A DNA stretch of 8,708 bases from an uncultured Gammaproteobacteria bacterium. GTDB lineage: Bacteria; Pseudomonadota; Gammaproteobacteria; Magnimaribacterales; D2472. Within the stretch, counting starts at the first letter, position 1, and each line of letters begins with the position of its first letter. Under the pieces are notes generated by a model. The model worked only from the letters and a program-made list of their open reading frames with translations, was not told where the DNA came from and made no database searches. The translations under genes were made by a program, and so were the position numbers. The stretch covers positions 1 to 8,708 of the forward strand of contig CAJXAZ010000033.1 in NCBI GenBank assembly GCA_913050015.1, written 5' to 3'. Of the stretch, positions 1-7,722 are shown in pieces.

Positions 1-192
1 ACGAGTTTGCATACAGCAGAAATTAGTAATATTAGCTATGTCAAAATAGTTGATGTATCTATTCCTTTTTTAAGTATCCTGCTTTTAGTCCTCAAATATA
101 CAATAGCTTTTTTTATAGTTAGCTTATTTATTTTCTTTGCTATATCGACACTAACCTTTTTAGGCTTTGTAAGCATGGCTTCTATTTTTTAG
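1..192 (+). CDS. C-terminal end of a hydrophobic (membrane?) protein, 5' end outside window
   Basis: This reading frame is open from the first base of the window and ends at TAG 190-192, so the start of the gene is not visible. A TTG at position 7 could be an in-window start, but nothing upstream supports it. The visible 63 residues begin fairly polar, then turn strongly hydrophobic for about the last 43, interrupted only by a Lys-Tyr pair, which would fit one or two membrane segments ending at the C-terminus. I recognise no family. The stop lies 11 bases inside the end of the convergent amidohydrolase gene. Similar tail-to-tail overlap occurs at 4374-4384, so this arrangement is normal here. 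Caution: T-rich DNA yields Phe, Leu and Ile codons by chance, so this could be a fortuitous frame in a gap. Confidence 0.4.
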   Translation, partial: TSLHTAEISNISYVKIVDVSIPFLSILLLVLKYTIAFFIVSLFIFFAISTLTFLGFVSMASIF

Positions 193-1885
193 AAAAAATT
201 CTTCCCTCAACAATAGTACCTTTTACTTGAATATCCTTTATTTTTAATGGGTTAACTTCTAATGGATTATCTGATAAAACAGTAAAATTTGCATATTTAC
301 CGACACTTATAGATCCATAATCCTCTTCAAGGTTGATCGTATAAGCAGCATTTAGCGTTACTCCCATTAATGCAGTAAGAGCTGAAATTCTTTGATTTGG
401 GCCAGCAACCTCATCTGCATAATTAACTCGATTTACCGCGGCATGCATAAGTGTTAGAGGTGAAGCAGGTGCCATGGGCATATCTGAGTGAAGAGATATA
501 GGAATGTTCGCTCTTGCAACATCTCCTAAACGAACCATTTCCTGTGATCTCTCATAACCCACACCCACTTTGCTATATAAATCAGATAAAGCGGTGACAT
601 AATAGGGATTTGCACTAACTATAAGTCCTAATTGTTTAATTCTATCTATTTGATCAACAGCTGAGTAACCAAAATGGACAATAGTTGTCCTGTGATCTAT
701 TCGCGGGTTTCTTAGATTATTTTTTTCTACAATATCTAAAATTCTATCTAGGCCTGCGTCTCCATTTTGATGAATATGAATTTGATAATCCGCATCCCAG
801 TAAATTTTAAAGACATCTTCGAAGATTTTCTTTTCCATCAACCATGTCCCTTTGTGACCGTCAATATATCCATCTCTTAAAACCATATTTTGAGAATACA
901 TAGCTCCATCGGTAAATAGTTTTATTTGATTAGGAAGATATTGAACCTTACCGCTACCCCATTGAAGAAGATCTTCCGTCTCCTGAAGAAGTTCAGTGAC
1001 ATCAAACTGTTCAAGCATATATAGAGCACTTGGAATAAATAATGACTTAAACGGCGTATCTATATCTCCCAAAACATAATTCTTAACATTCTGTATGTCT
1101 TTGTTATACATAGCTCCAGGGTTAGCAATTAAAGTAACACCCTGTTCTTGGATATATTTTTCAGTTGTTATTAATCCACTAATGAGCCTTTGTGGAGCAC
1201 CTAGATACTTCATAATTTTTGGCATCACCGCAACAAGACCTCTTTCAGAAAAGTGGCCTTCCTCAATATTTGCTAATTTTTGTTCTTCTAAAGTTAGATT
1301 TTTTAAATCTTCTTTTTTAATACCAAATAATTCAAGTGCTTTAGAGTTCATAATAAATTCATGAAATGAACGGTGAATAATTAAGATAGGTCTTTCTGAG
1401 GAAATATTATCTAAATCATCTCTGGTTAATTTGCCATGAAAATAATGATGGAAGCCCCAACTGACTAAAGGAGTTTCTTTATCTTCAAAGCCATCCTCTA
1501 AAGCTTTAATTCGTCTAATGTAGCCATCTCTATCGCGGACACCAATGCTACTTTTACTTGGAAGAACCCAGTCATCAATGGCTACTATTTCAGAATTCAT
1601 GGTAATAGCTGCTAATAACGGATGAATATGATGTTCGATAAATCCAGGAATGATTACATCATCTTTAAATGAATAATCTACATTAGCATTTGGGAATTGC
1701 TTTATTAAAGAATCACTCTGGCCTACTGCATGAATTCTAGAGCCTCTAACCATAACCGCATCAGAATTTACATTAGCTGCATCTAGGGTTATCAAAGTTT
1801 TAGGAATAATAATTCTATCAACCATATCTTCTGGTGAAGAAAAAAGTGAAACTGCAAAAAATAAAATTATTAAGGATTTAAACAT
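182..1885 (-). CDS. YtcJ-like metal-dependent amidohydrolase (Amidohydro_3), probably exported
   Basis: A TIM-barrel metal hydrolase of the YtcJ/COG1574 type, which hydrolyses amide or related C-N bonds; the substrate cannot be predicted. I chose the ATG at 1885-1883, giving 567 residues. Reading begins MFKSLIILFFAVSLFSS, a plausible signal peptide (Lys, hydrophobic core, small residues), so the enzyme probably acts in the periplasm. The frame stays open upstream to 1984, but that start would overlap the divergent GH3 gene and bury the signal peptide. Numbered from the chosen start, visible motifs are: H86-x-H88 in GFIEHHIHP (metal ligands); K322 in IKLFTDGA (candidate carboxylated lysine); H370/H372 in HIHQNGDAG; H404 in TIVHFGYS; and D468 in LHSDMPMAP. 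The end GKYANFTVLSDNPLEV is the usual closing beta-sandwich strand of the family. Length is typical and nothing essential is missing. No strong Shine-Dalgarno is seen. Family call firm; export likely; substrate unknown. Confidence 0.9.
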   Translation of the reverse strand: MFKSLIILFFAVSLFSSPEDMVDRIIIPKTLITLDAANVNSDAVMVRGSRIHAVGQSDSLIKQFPNANVDYSFKDDVIIPGFIEHHIHPLLAAITMNSEIVAIDDWVLPSKSSIGVRDRDGYIRRIKALEDGFEDKETPLVSWGFHHYFHGKLTRDDLDNISSERPILIIHRSFHEFIMNSKALELFGIKKEDLKNLTLEEQKLANIEEGHFSERGLVAVMPKIMKYLGAPQRLISGLITTEKYIQEQGVTLIANPGAMYNKDIQNVKNYVLGDIDTPFKSLFIPSALYMLEQFDVTELLQETEDLLQWGSGKVQYLPNQIKLFTDGAMYSQNMVLRDGYIDGHKGTWLMEKKIFEDVFKIYWDADYQIHIHQNGDAGLDRILDIVEKNNLRNPRIDHRTTIVHFGYSAVDQIDRIKQLGLIVSANPYYVTALSDLYSKVGVGYERSQEMVRLGDVARANIPISLHSDMPMAPASPLTLMHAAVNRVNYADEVAGPNQRISALTALMGVTLNAAYTINLEEDYGSISVGKYANFTVLSDNPLEVNPLKIKDIQVKGTIVEGRIFSKK

Positions 1886-1957
1886 TCTATATATGCTAAC
1901 AGTTATTGATAAAATTGAATAATTGAAGATATTTAGTAAACGACTTAACATTGATAA
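1886..1957. promoter_or_regulatory. Divergent intergenic region between amidohydrolase and GH3 genes
   Basis: These 72 bases separate the chosen amidohydrolase start (minus strand) from the GH3 start (plus strand) and must hold the signals for both if neither is read from further away. The sequence is very AT-rich. A weak plus-strand candidate is TTGATA at 1906-1911 followed 18 bases later by TATTTA at 1930-1935, which is only a partial match to a sigma-70 promoter. No good Shine-Dalgarno precedes either start. The function is inferred from gene orientation. Confidence 0.4.
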
Positions 1958-4384
1958 ATGCCAGATATAAATAAGCTTATTCAAGATCTAACTTTAGAAG
2001 AAAAAATCTCTTTGCTGAGTGGTTTTAATTCATGGTACACAAATAAAATTGATAGGCTTGGTATCCCAAGCATCAAAATGTCGGATGGTCCAAATGGAGT
2101 AAGGGGTGACGCTATATCAGGAAAATCCTCAGCTTGTTTCCCATGCGCTATATCAATTGGCTCAACCTGGGATATAGATTTAATAAACCAGCTAGGAATG
2201 GCATTGGGAGAAGAGGCAAAGGTTAAGGATGTGGATGTTCTTCTTGGTCCTACTATTAATATTCATAGACATCCTCTTGGTGGAAGGCATTTTGAAAGCT
2301 TTTCAGAAGACCCCTTCCTCACAGGAAAAATTGCTATTGAGTATGTTCAAGGAGTTCAATCACAAGACGTTGCCGCATGTTTAAAGCATTTTATTGGTAA
2401 TGATACTGAATACGAAAGACATCTAGTTAGTTCAAATATTGATGAAAGAACTTTAAGGGAGATATATTTACTGCCCTTTGAGATGGGCATTAAAGAAGGT
2501 AATGCAAAAGTAGTGATGAGCGCATATAACAAATTAAATAATATTTACTGTAGCTCTCATAAAGATCTGCTTATTAATATTTTAAAAGATGAGTGGGGAT
2601 TTGATGGCTATGTAGTTAGTGACTGGGGTGCTGCACTAGAAACAGAAGAGAACGCTAATGGTGGATTAGATCTTGAAATGCCAGGACCAGGTCATGTTTG
2701 GGGAGATCAGTTATTTACTGCTGTAAGTGAAGGTAAAGTTAAAGAGGAATTAATTAATGACAAAGTTAGGAGAATTTTAAATATTGCTAGCTTCACGAAT
2801 AGATTTGAAAATCCTAATATCAAACCTGAGGAAAGTCATGATACACAGGAGCATAGAGAGCTTCTTAAAAAAGCAGCTGCAGGTGGAATGGTATTACTTA
2901 AAAATAATAACCTGCTTCCCTTAAAATCTGATATTAGGAATCTTGCAATTATTGGTCCCAATGCCAAGGAAGCTCAAATAATTGGTGGAGGAAGTGCCAG
3001 TCTTAGACCTCATTATCAAGCTCATCCATTAGAGGCATTTCAGAATAAGCTAGGAAAGCAAACAAATATCTCCTATGCCAAAGGGTGTCATACCTATAAA
3101 TATCTTCCAAAAGTAAATGAAAAATTTATGGATAAAAAAGAAGGCTTTTTGGTTGAATATTTTGAAGGTTCTAACTTTGATGAAAATTTGGTCATGCAAG
3201 AGTATCTAGTAGGCAATAAATTCTGGGTATTTGAAGGTTTTGCTAAAGATATCATTGCAAAATCAGAGAGACCCGATATTTCTGTAAGATTCTCATGTGC
3301 ATATACGCCAGATATTTCTGGCCAACATGAATTTGAAATATTTGGTATTGGTAAAGCGCGGCTTTTCATTGATGGTGAGGAGCTTATTGATAATTGGACA
3401 GAAACCACGCCTGGAGAGGCATTCTTTTCCTTTAGTTCAGAATCAAAAAAAGCAGCAGTTGATCTTGTTAAAGGCGAAACCTATAAGTTAGAAATTAGAT
3501 ATAAATTTGAAGGGAATTTTCCAGCAATTTATATTGGATGTCAGGCGCCTGATAAAGTTAACTTATTTGACGAAGCATTAAGTCTTGCGAGTTCAGCAGA
3601 TCAAGTTATTTTAATTGTTGGCACGAACTCTGACTGGGAAACAGAAGGTAATGATAGAAGTGACTTTAATTTACCTGTTAATCAAAATTACTTAATTGAA
3701 GAGGTGTTAAAGGTTAATCCAAATACTTTGGTCGTTCTAAATACAGGGTCACCAGTAAAAATGCCTTGGGTTGATAAGGCGAAAGCAATTATTCAAACTT
3801 GGTTTGCAGGCCAAGAGTTTGGTAATGCTTTGGTTGATATTGTAACTGGGACAATTAACCCTTCAGGAAGATTGCCAACCTCTTTCCCTAAGAATATTGA
3901 AGATACTCCTGCATTCAGCTCATATCCAGGCAAAGACCTGCAGATGAATTATGATGAAAAACTTTTAGTGGGCTATAGATGGTATGACAAAAAAAATATC
4001 CAAACCCTTTTTCCTTTTGGGTATGGTCTTTCTTATACAGAATTTGAGTACACTGACTTAGAGGTTGAAGTTGGGGCTGAGAAACATGTATCTTGTAAAT
4101 TTTCACTTCAAAATATCGGTCAAGTTGCCGGATTAGAGACTCCGCAGTGTTATGTTGGCTTTATAACTGATGATGATTCTGAGCCTAATAAAACTCTTCA
4201 AGGTTTTAGTAAAGTAGCGCTTGATCCTAGTGATAAATCTACAGTTCAAATTAATTTAAATCCAAGGAATTTTGCTTCATGGAATATAGAAACAAAAACT
4301 TGGGAAGTAAGGCCAGGGTCTTATGACATTCTTGTTGGCTCTTCAGCAGAGAACATTATTCTGAAGACAACAATTAATCTATAG
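1958..4384 (+). CDS. GH3 family beta-glycosidase with PA14 insert, cytoplasmic
   Basis: A glycoside hydrolase family 3 enzyme of 808 residues, most likely a retaining beta-glucosidase or related exo-beta-glycosidase. Domains in order: (a/b)8 catalytic domain about 1-275; the (a/b)6 sandwich domain starting near 305 and resuming after 535; a PA14 insert about 395-533 (from KEGFLVEYFEG to PAIYIGCQAPD); and a C-terminal fibronectin-III-like domain from about 690. The nucleophile is D222 in VVSDWGA. The acid/base is probably E563 in the WETEGNDR motif, as in PA14-containing GH3 enzymes such as Kluyveromyces BglI. Substrate-binding segments KMSDGPNGVRG (40-50), LGGRHFESFSEDP (107-119) and CLKHFIGND (141-149) are intact. 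The start matches the usual GH3 opening and has no signal peptide, so the enzyme should act in the cytoplasm and needs an importer; the GPH symporter at 6370-7722 is the obvious candidate. In known family members PA14 narrows the active-site entrance toward short substrates; that this holds here is inference. Its end overlaps the convergent fusion gene by 11 bases. Confidence 0.95.
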   Translation: MPDINKLIQDLTLEEKISLLSGFNSWYTNKIDRLGIPSIKMSDGPNGVRGDAISGKSSACFPCAISIGSTWDIDLINQLGMALGEEAKVKDVDVLLGPTINIHRHPLGGRHFESFSEDPFLTGKIAIEYVQGVQSQDVAACLKHFIGNDTEYERHLVSSNIDERTLREIYLLPFEMGIKEGNAKVVMSAYNKLNNIYCSSHKDLLINILKDEWGFDGYVVSDWGAALETEENANGGLDLEMPGPGHVWGDQLFTAVSEGKVKEELINDKVRRILNIASFTNRFENPNIKPEESHDTQEHRELLKKAAAGGMVLLKNNNLLPLKSDIRNLAIIGPNAKEAQIIGGGSASLRPHYQAHPLEAFQNKLGKQTNISYAKGCHTYKYLPKVNEKFMDKKEGFLVEYFEGSNFDENLVMQEYLVGNKFWVFEGFAKDIIAKSERPDISVRFSCAYTPDISGQHEFEIFGIGKARLFIDGEELIDNWTETTPGEAFFSFSSESKKAAVDLVKGETYKLEIRYKFEGNFPAIYIGCQAPDKVNLFDEALSLASSADQVILIVGTNSDWETEGNDRSDFNLPVNQNYLIEEVLKVNPNTLVVLNTGSPVKMPWVDKAKAIIQTWFAGQEFGNALVDIVTGTINPSGRLPTSFPKNIEDTPAFSSYPGKDLQMNYDEKLLVGYRWYDKKNIQTLFPFGYGLSYTEFEYTDLEVEVGAEKHVSCKFSLQNIGQVAGLETPQCYVGFITDDDSEPNKTLQGFSKVALDPSDKSTVQINLNPRNFASWNIETKTWEVRPGSYDILVGSSAENIILKTTINL

Positions 4385-6377
4385 ATAAATCTATCATCTC
4401 TTGAGCGCTTAAATTAATTTGAGTGGCTTCAATTGAGCTATTGGTCTCAAAAATAGTTCTAGGTCCGATTAAAGGAAAAATTAAAGAAGATTTTTGTACT
4501 ACGTATGCAAGAGCAACTTGAATAGGTTGAAGATTTTTTTGCTTAGCTATTTCAAAACATTTTGCTCTTCTTTTTAAGTTTTTCTCATTATGCCAAACTC
4601 TGACCTCCTCTTCTAAAGAAGGATTTGAGAAATGCTCATTAGATGTAATCTCTTTTTTCTCAATAAAGAAACCTCTAGCTTGGCTTGACCAAGGAAATAA
4701 CATAATCTGATTTTCTATTAGGTAATTAATATATTGGTTATTAACACCGACACATCCAGGCCATACAGGGTCAACCATCTCAGCTAAACTAAAATTATTA
4801 CTTAAAGCGGTGAAAGGTTCTTTGTTATTTAATTGAGCGTAGTCTCGTGCCTCTGAGAAGCGCTCTAAATCCCAATTTGAAGCACCTATTAGATTTATCA
4901 ATCCCTCGCTCTTAACTTCATCTAATGCATCCATGAATTCAGAAACAGGTATGTCTGGATTATCTCTATGTAAGCAAAAAATATCTAATGTTTCAATATT
5001 TAAACGTTCTAGAGATTCTAGAATTTGTGGTCTGATAAATTGAGGCTCACATTGAGGTGTATGCGCACCTTTGCCGATAACAATTATATCTTTCTCTAGA
5101 TTTCTTGAATTAATCCAATCACCTAAATACTTATCACCCTTTCCATTATTATAAATATAAGCAGTGTCAAAGATTCTTCCCCCTGCCCCATAAAAATGGT
5201 CAAACATTGTGAAGGCATGCAAGCTTGAGGTCTGGTTATCACAACCTAAGGCCAGCCTTGATGCATTTTTTTCTATTCCTTTAATTGCAGTATGTTGAAA
5301 TTGAGGTTTTTGCATTAAGTAAAATCTAGACGCTGGTATGGGCGAGTTTTCAAAGGATTCGTATGGGCATTTAATTTTTATCTCTTGTCTCCACTTATCT
5401 AGCCAAAGCATATTACTTTGAGTATCTGCATGTGAAACAAGCGCTGATTCGAATTTCTCTTCTTGAATACATTTAGAGGCATGATCAATTTCTCTTGTAA
5501 ATAGCCCTACTGTATCTAGATATGAGACCTCTTTAATTAGGTTTCCTGAGTCTAAGATTTTAATAGATGAATTGCCATCTTGAAATTGCCCACAATGCCA
5601 GGGCTGTTCAACAACTAATTCTAGATTTCCACTTTTAATTTTAAGATCATTTGAATACTCCTCATCTATTGCACAACTAATTTTTGCTTCAATTTGATCT
5701 GAGAAAACTAAATGCGCTTCTGATTGAAGATCAACGCCAGTTTCATCCAATCTGCCAGTTGCAATTATGCTTTCAGGATCCGCAAAAGGCATTCCTTGAA
5801 GGTTTCCAGCTATCAATTTAACCATCGATAATGGGTAGCACCCAACATCTAAAATTGCCCCTCCTCCTAACAAAGGGTTTCTTAAACGATGCTCCTTAGG
5901 AAGTTCTGCAGAGAATCCAAAAGAGCTTTCAATAAAAATCTTCTCTTGAGTATTTTTGAAAAGATCTAAATGATGCAAGATATTAAAAGTTTGGGGATGA
6001 GTGCGATACATATATGCCTCCATCAAAAAAACTTTTGCTTCTTTTGCTAAACTTAACAAAGTCATACTTTCTAAATAGTTCATCGTCAAAGGTTTTTCAC
6101 AAAGTATATGTTTGTTATTTTTTATTGCCTCTAGTGAATAAGTAAAATGAGAGCTATGAGGAGTTGCTATATAGACTGCGTCTATTTCGTCTGAAGTAAA
6201 AAAAGAATCAAGATTTGTATATGACTTAACAGTAAATTTGGCTGAGAATTGTTTAACTGCTTCTTCGTTTCTTCCAAAAACACTTACTAGATCTGAATCT
6301 TGACAGTATTTAACTGAATGAGCAAAAGCGTCGGCTATATTCCCAGATCCAATAATTCCCCATTTAATTTTATTCAT
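4374..6377 (-). CDS. Fused Gfo/Idh/MocA dehydrogenase and aldo/keto reductase
   Basis: One uninterrupted 667-residue frame joins two NAD(P)-dependent oxidoreductases. Residues 1 to about 335 are a Gfo/Idh/MocA protein: Rossmann motif G10-S-G12-N-I-A, E94-K95-P96, the EAYMYRTHPQ segment (120-129), and GGGAILDVGCYP (171-182) with D177 and Y181. These resemble the D-xylose 1-dehydrogenase / dihydrodiol dehydrogenase branch, in which Tyr rather than His follows the DxG. After a linker of about 35 residues, residues 370 to 667 are an aldo/keto reductase with the full tetrad: D404 and Y409 in FDTAYIYNNG, K436 in VIGKGAH, and H470 in CLHRDNPD. They also show IGASNW (497-502) and the cofactor segment IGPRTIFETNSS (637-648). 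The usual AKR opening (KYRxLGxTG) is not recognisable; the linker replaces it. The start ATG overlaps the end of the symporter gene by 8 bases, suggesting translational coupling. Both halves probably act on sugars or keto-sugars in the cytoplasm; substrate and direction are unknown. An internal start at Met355 for a separate AKR cannot be excluded. Confidence 0.92.
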   Translation of the reverse strand: MNKIKWGIIGSGNIADAFAHSVKYCQDSDLVSVFGRNEEAVKQFSAKFTVKSYTNLDSFFTSDEIDAVYIATPHSSHFTYSLEAIKNNKHILCEKPLTMNYLESMTLLSLAKEAKVFLMEAYMYRTHPQTFNILHHLDLFKNTQEKIFIESSFGFSAELPKEHRLRNPLLGGGAILDVGCYPLSMVKLIAGNLQGMPFADPESIIATGRLDETGVDLQSEAHLVFSDQIEAKISCAIDEEYSNDLKIKSGNLELVVEQPWHCGQFQDGNSSIKILDSGNLIKEVSYLDTVGLFTREIDHASKCIQEEKFESALVSHADTQSNMLWLDKWRQEIKIKCPYESFENSPIPASRFYLMQKPQFQHTAIKGIEKNASRLALGCDNQTSSLHAFTMFDHFYGAGGRIFDTAYIYNNGKGDKYLGDWINSRNLEKDIIVIGKGAHTPQCEPQFIRPQILESLERLNIETLDIFCLHRDNPDIPVSEFMDALDEVKSEGLINLIGASNWDLERFSEARDYAQLNNKEPFTALSNNFSLAEMVDPVWPGCVGVNNQYINYLIENQIMLFPWSSQARGFFIEKKEITSNEHFSNPSLEEEVRVWHNEKNLKRRAKCFEIAKQKNLQPIQVALAYVVQKSSLIFPLIGPRTIFETNSSIEATQINLSAQEMIDLSID
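4377..4394. repeat. Overlapping short inverted repeats at a convergent gene end
   Basis: ATCTATAGAT (4377-4386) is a perfect 10-base palindrome that includes the GH3 stop codon. ATAGAT-AA-ATCTAT (4381-4394) is a second, overlapping dyad. They lie exactly where the GH3 and fusion genes converge, so a role in stopping transcription in both directions is possible. However, the stems are AT-only apart from one G-C pair each, there is no following T-run on either strand, and such dyads arise easily in AT-rich DNA. The dyads are certain; function is not. Confidence 0.3.
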
Positions 6378-7722
6378 TTAAAAGTCTCTTCTCTTGTATT
6401 TCTTGTATTAATTTCTCATGGAAAGCTTTATCGATTGGGTAGAAATACACCAATATAAAACTTAAACAAACTCCAGCAAGGGGTATCCATGACATTAAAA
6501 ATTTTAATCCAGCTAACGTCTCTTCAGTTTGAACTTGATTTGGTTGAAAGCCTATCTTTGTAAGAGCTATACCCAATACAAGAGCAGCTATAGCTATAGC
6601 GCCTTTTTGAGCAAAAGTCATAAAGCCATACAAAGAGGACTCTGTTCTTATGCCTGACTTCCATTCTCCGTATTCAATTGTATCGGGTAGCATTGACCAA
6701 AATAAAACACCCGTTGCACCGTTGCCAATTCCGATAAAAGCTAAAATATATAAGAGTTCATTTAATTTTGTTATGGGGTAAAGGTAGAAAATTAGAAAAC
6801 CTACAAGTAAGAAACTCATAGATATCATCCATGATTTCTTCTTACCAATCTTTAAAGCTGCATATGCCCAAAAAGGAATAGATAAGAACGAGCTTGCACT
6901 GCTAACGCCTAAAATCAAACCCTGGTAAGCATGAAGATCTAAAGAGTATTTAACAAAATAAATTAAATTATTATTAAACATAAGTGAAGTAGAGATTAAA
7001 ATTAGAATCGAACTAAACACTATCCAAAAAGGATAATTATTAGCAACTGATTTAGAGACCTTAGTAAAGCTGGGTAGCTCAGCTGCTGAAAATTCAAAAC
7101 TTCTTTCTTTAACAAAAAATACAGTAATGCTTAAAATTAGTACTGCTATTGAGCCCGCTATTATTCCAAGAAATATAAATCCAAGTGATTCAACTCCGCC
7201 GCCAAACCATAAGACAATTGGGAAGCCTAAGGCTGAAATAGTTAAGGTTCCAAAGGAAGCGGCAAGCATTCTAGCTGTAGTTAGTTTAGTTCTCTCATCA
7301 CTATCATCTGTTATGCGCGCAGTAAGAGATGAATAAGGGACACTAACAACAGTAAAACAAGTTCTATGAACTAAATTTACAGCTAATAAAAATAAGAATA
7401 AGTATGACCCTTCAAATGGCGGCACCCAAAATAAAAGTACAAAAGATAAAGCCAAAGGAATAGAGCCATAAAATATATAAGGACGATAGCTTCCCATCTT
7501 AGTTCTAGTTCGCTCAGCCATATAGCCCATAAAAGGATCAGTTACAGCATCCCATGCTATTCCTAAAGCATAAATCCAACCAGCCATTAAGGGCGTAATG
7601 CCAACAACATCTGTATAAAAATATAGTAGGTAAAGTCCTACTCCGCTCCAATAAAGACAAATTGCGTAATCGCCTATCCCATAAGCTGCCCGGGTTTTAT
7701 TGCTGACTATATTAGTATTCAT
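6370..7722 (-). CDS. MelB-like GPH family sugar:cation symporter
   Basis: A 450-residue major-facilitator protein with about 12 hydrophobic segments, of the glycoside-pentoside-hexuronide:cation symporter family (MelB type) in the inner membrane. Family marks are clear: AYGIGDYA near the N-terminus with D18 (like the sugar-binding Asp of helix I in MelB); WDAVTDPFMGY with D58 and D62 (like the MelB cation-site Asp pair), followed by the loop RTRTKMGSYRPYI (71-83); and MLPDTIEYGEWKSGIRTESS (344-363), followed by K373 in FAQKGA (like the late conserved Lys of MelB). The presence of both acidic residues favours coupling to Na+ or H+. Length is normal. The gene is first in a two-gene operon: its TAA overlaps the ATG of the fused oxidoreductase by 8 bases, so the transported compound is probably the oxidoreductase substrate or its parent glycoside. 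No Shine-Dalgarno is visible before the start; the leader is almost all A and T. Substrate could be a beta-glycoside, pentose or uronide; the nearby GH3 gene favours a glycoside. Confidence 0.93.
   Translation of the reverse strand: MNTNIVSNKTRAAYGIGDYAICLYWSGVGLYLLYFYTDVVGITPLMAGWIYALGIAWDAVTDPFMGYMAERTRTKMGSYRPYIFYGSIPLALSFVLLFWVPPFEGSYLFLFLLAVNLVHRTCFTVVSVPYSSLTARITDDSDERTKLTTARMLAASFGTLTISALGFPIVLWFGGGVESLGFIFLGIIAGSIAVLILSITVFFVKERSFEFSAAELPSFTKVSKSVANNYPFWIVFSSILILISTSLMFNNNLIYFVKYSLDLHAYQGLILGVSSASSFLSIPFWAYAALKIGKKKSWMISMSFLLVGFLIFYLYPITKLNELLYILAFIGIGNGATGVLFWSMLPDTIEYGEWKSGIRTESSLYGFMTFAQKGAIAIAALVLGIALTKIGFQPNQVQTEETLAGLKFLMSWIPLAGVCLSFILVYFYPIDKAFHEKLIQEIQEKRLLNE

Noticed and set aside
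160..200. Possible terminator near the end of the leftmost frame (AAGC-ATG-GCTT followed by T's, then TTTTTT-AG-AAAAAA)
   Set aside because: The GC-containing stem is only 4 base pairs, and the A/T dyad has a 2-base loop and no G-C pairs; neither would form a stable hairpin.
1095..1364. 89-codon plus-strand frame inside the amidohydrolase gene
   Set aside because: It lies wholly opposite a well-supported gene with intact motifs, has no recognisable domain and no start signal; it is a shadow frame.
3094..3408. 104-codon minus-strand frame inside the GH3 gene
   Set aside because: Antisense to the PA14 region, which is clearly coding on the plus strand; Ser/Pro-rich product with no family resemblance.
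3297..3491. 64-codon plus-strand frame overlapping the GH3 gene in another phase
   Set aside because: The GH3 frame continues unbroken through this stretch, so there is no frameshift to explain, and the product matches nothing I know.
3915..4106. 63-codon minus-strand frame near the GH3 3' end
   Set aside because: Antisense to the conserved FPFGYGLSYTEF segment; no domain or start signal.
5271..5372. Chance that the two halves of the fused oxidoreductase are really two genes joined by a sequence error
   Set aside because: The frame is continuous through a plausible linker with no stop, no out-of-frame continuation and no Shine-Dalgarno before the second half; a fusion is the simpler reading, though raw reads would settle it.
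7127..7336. 69-codon plus-strand frame inside the symporter gene
   Set aside because: Antisense to membrane segments of the symporter; low-complexity product, a shadow frame.
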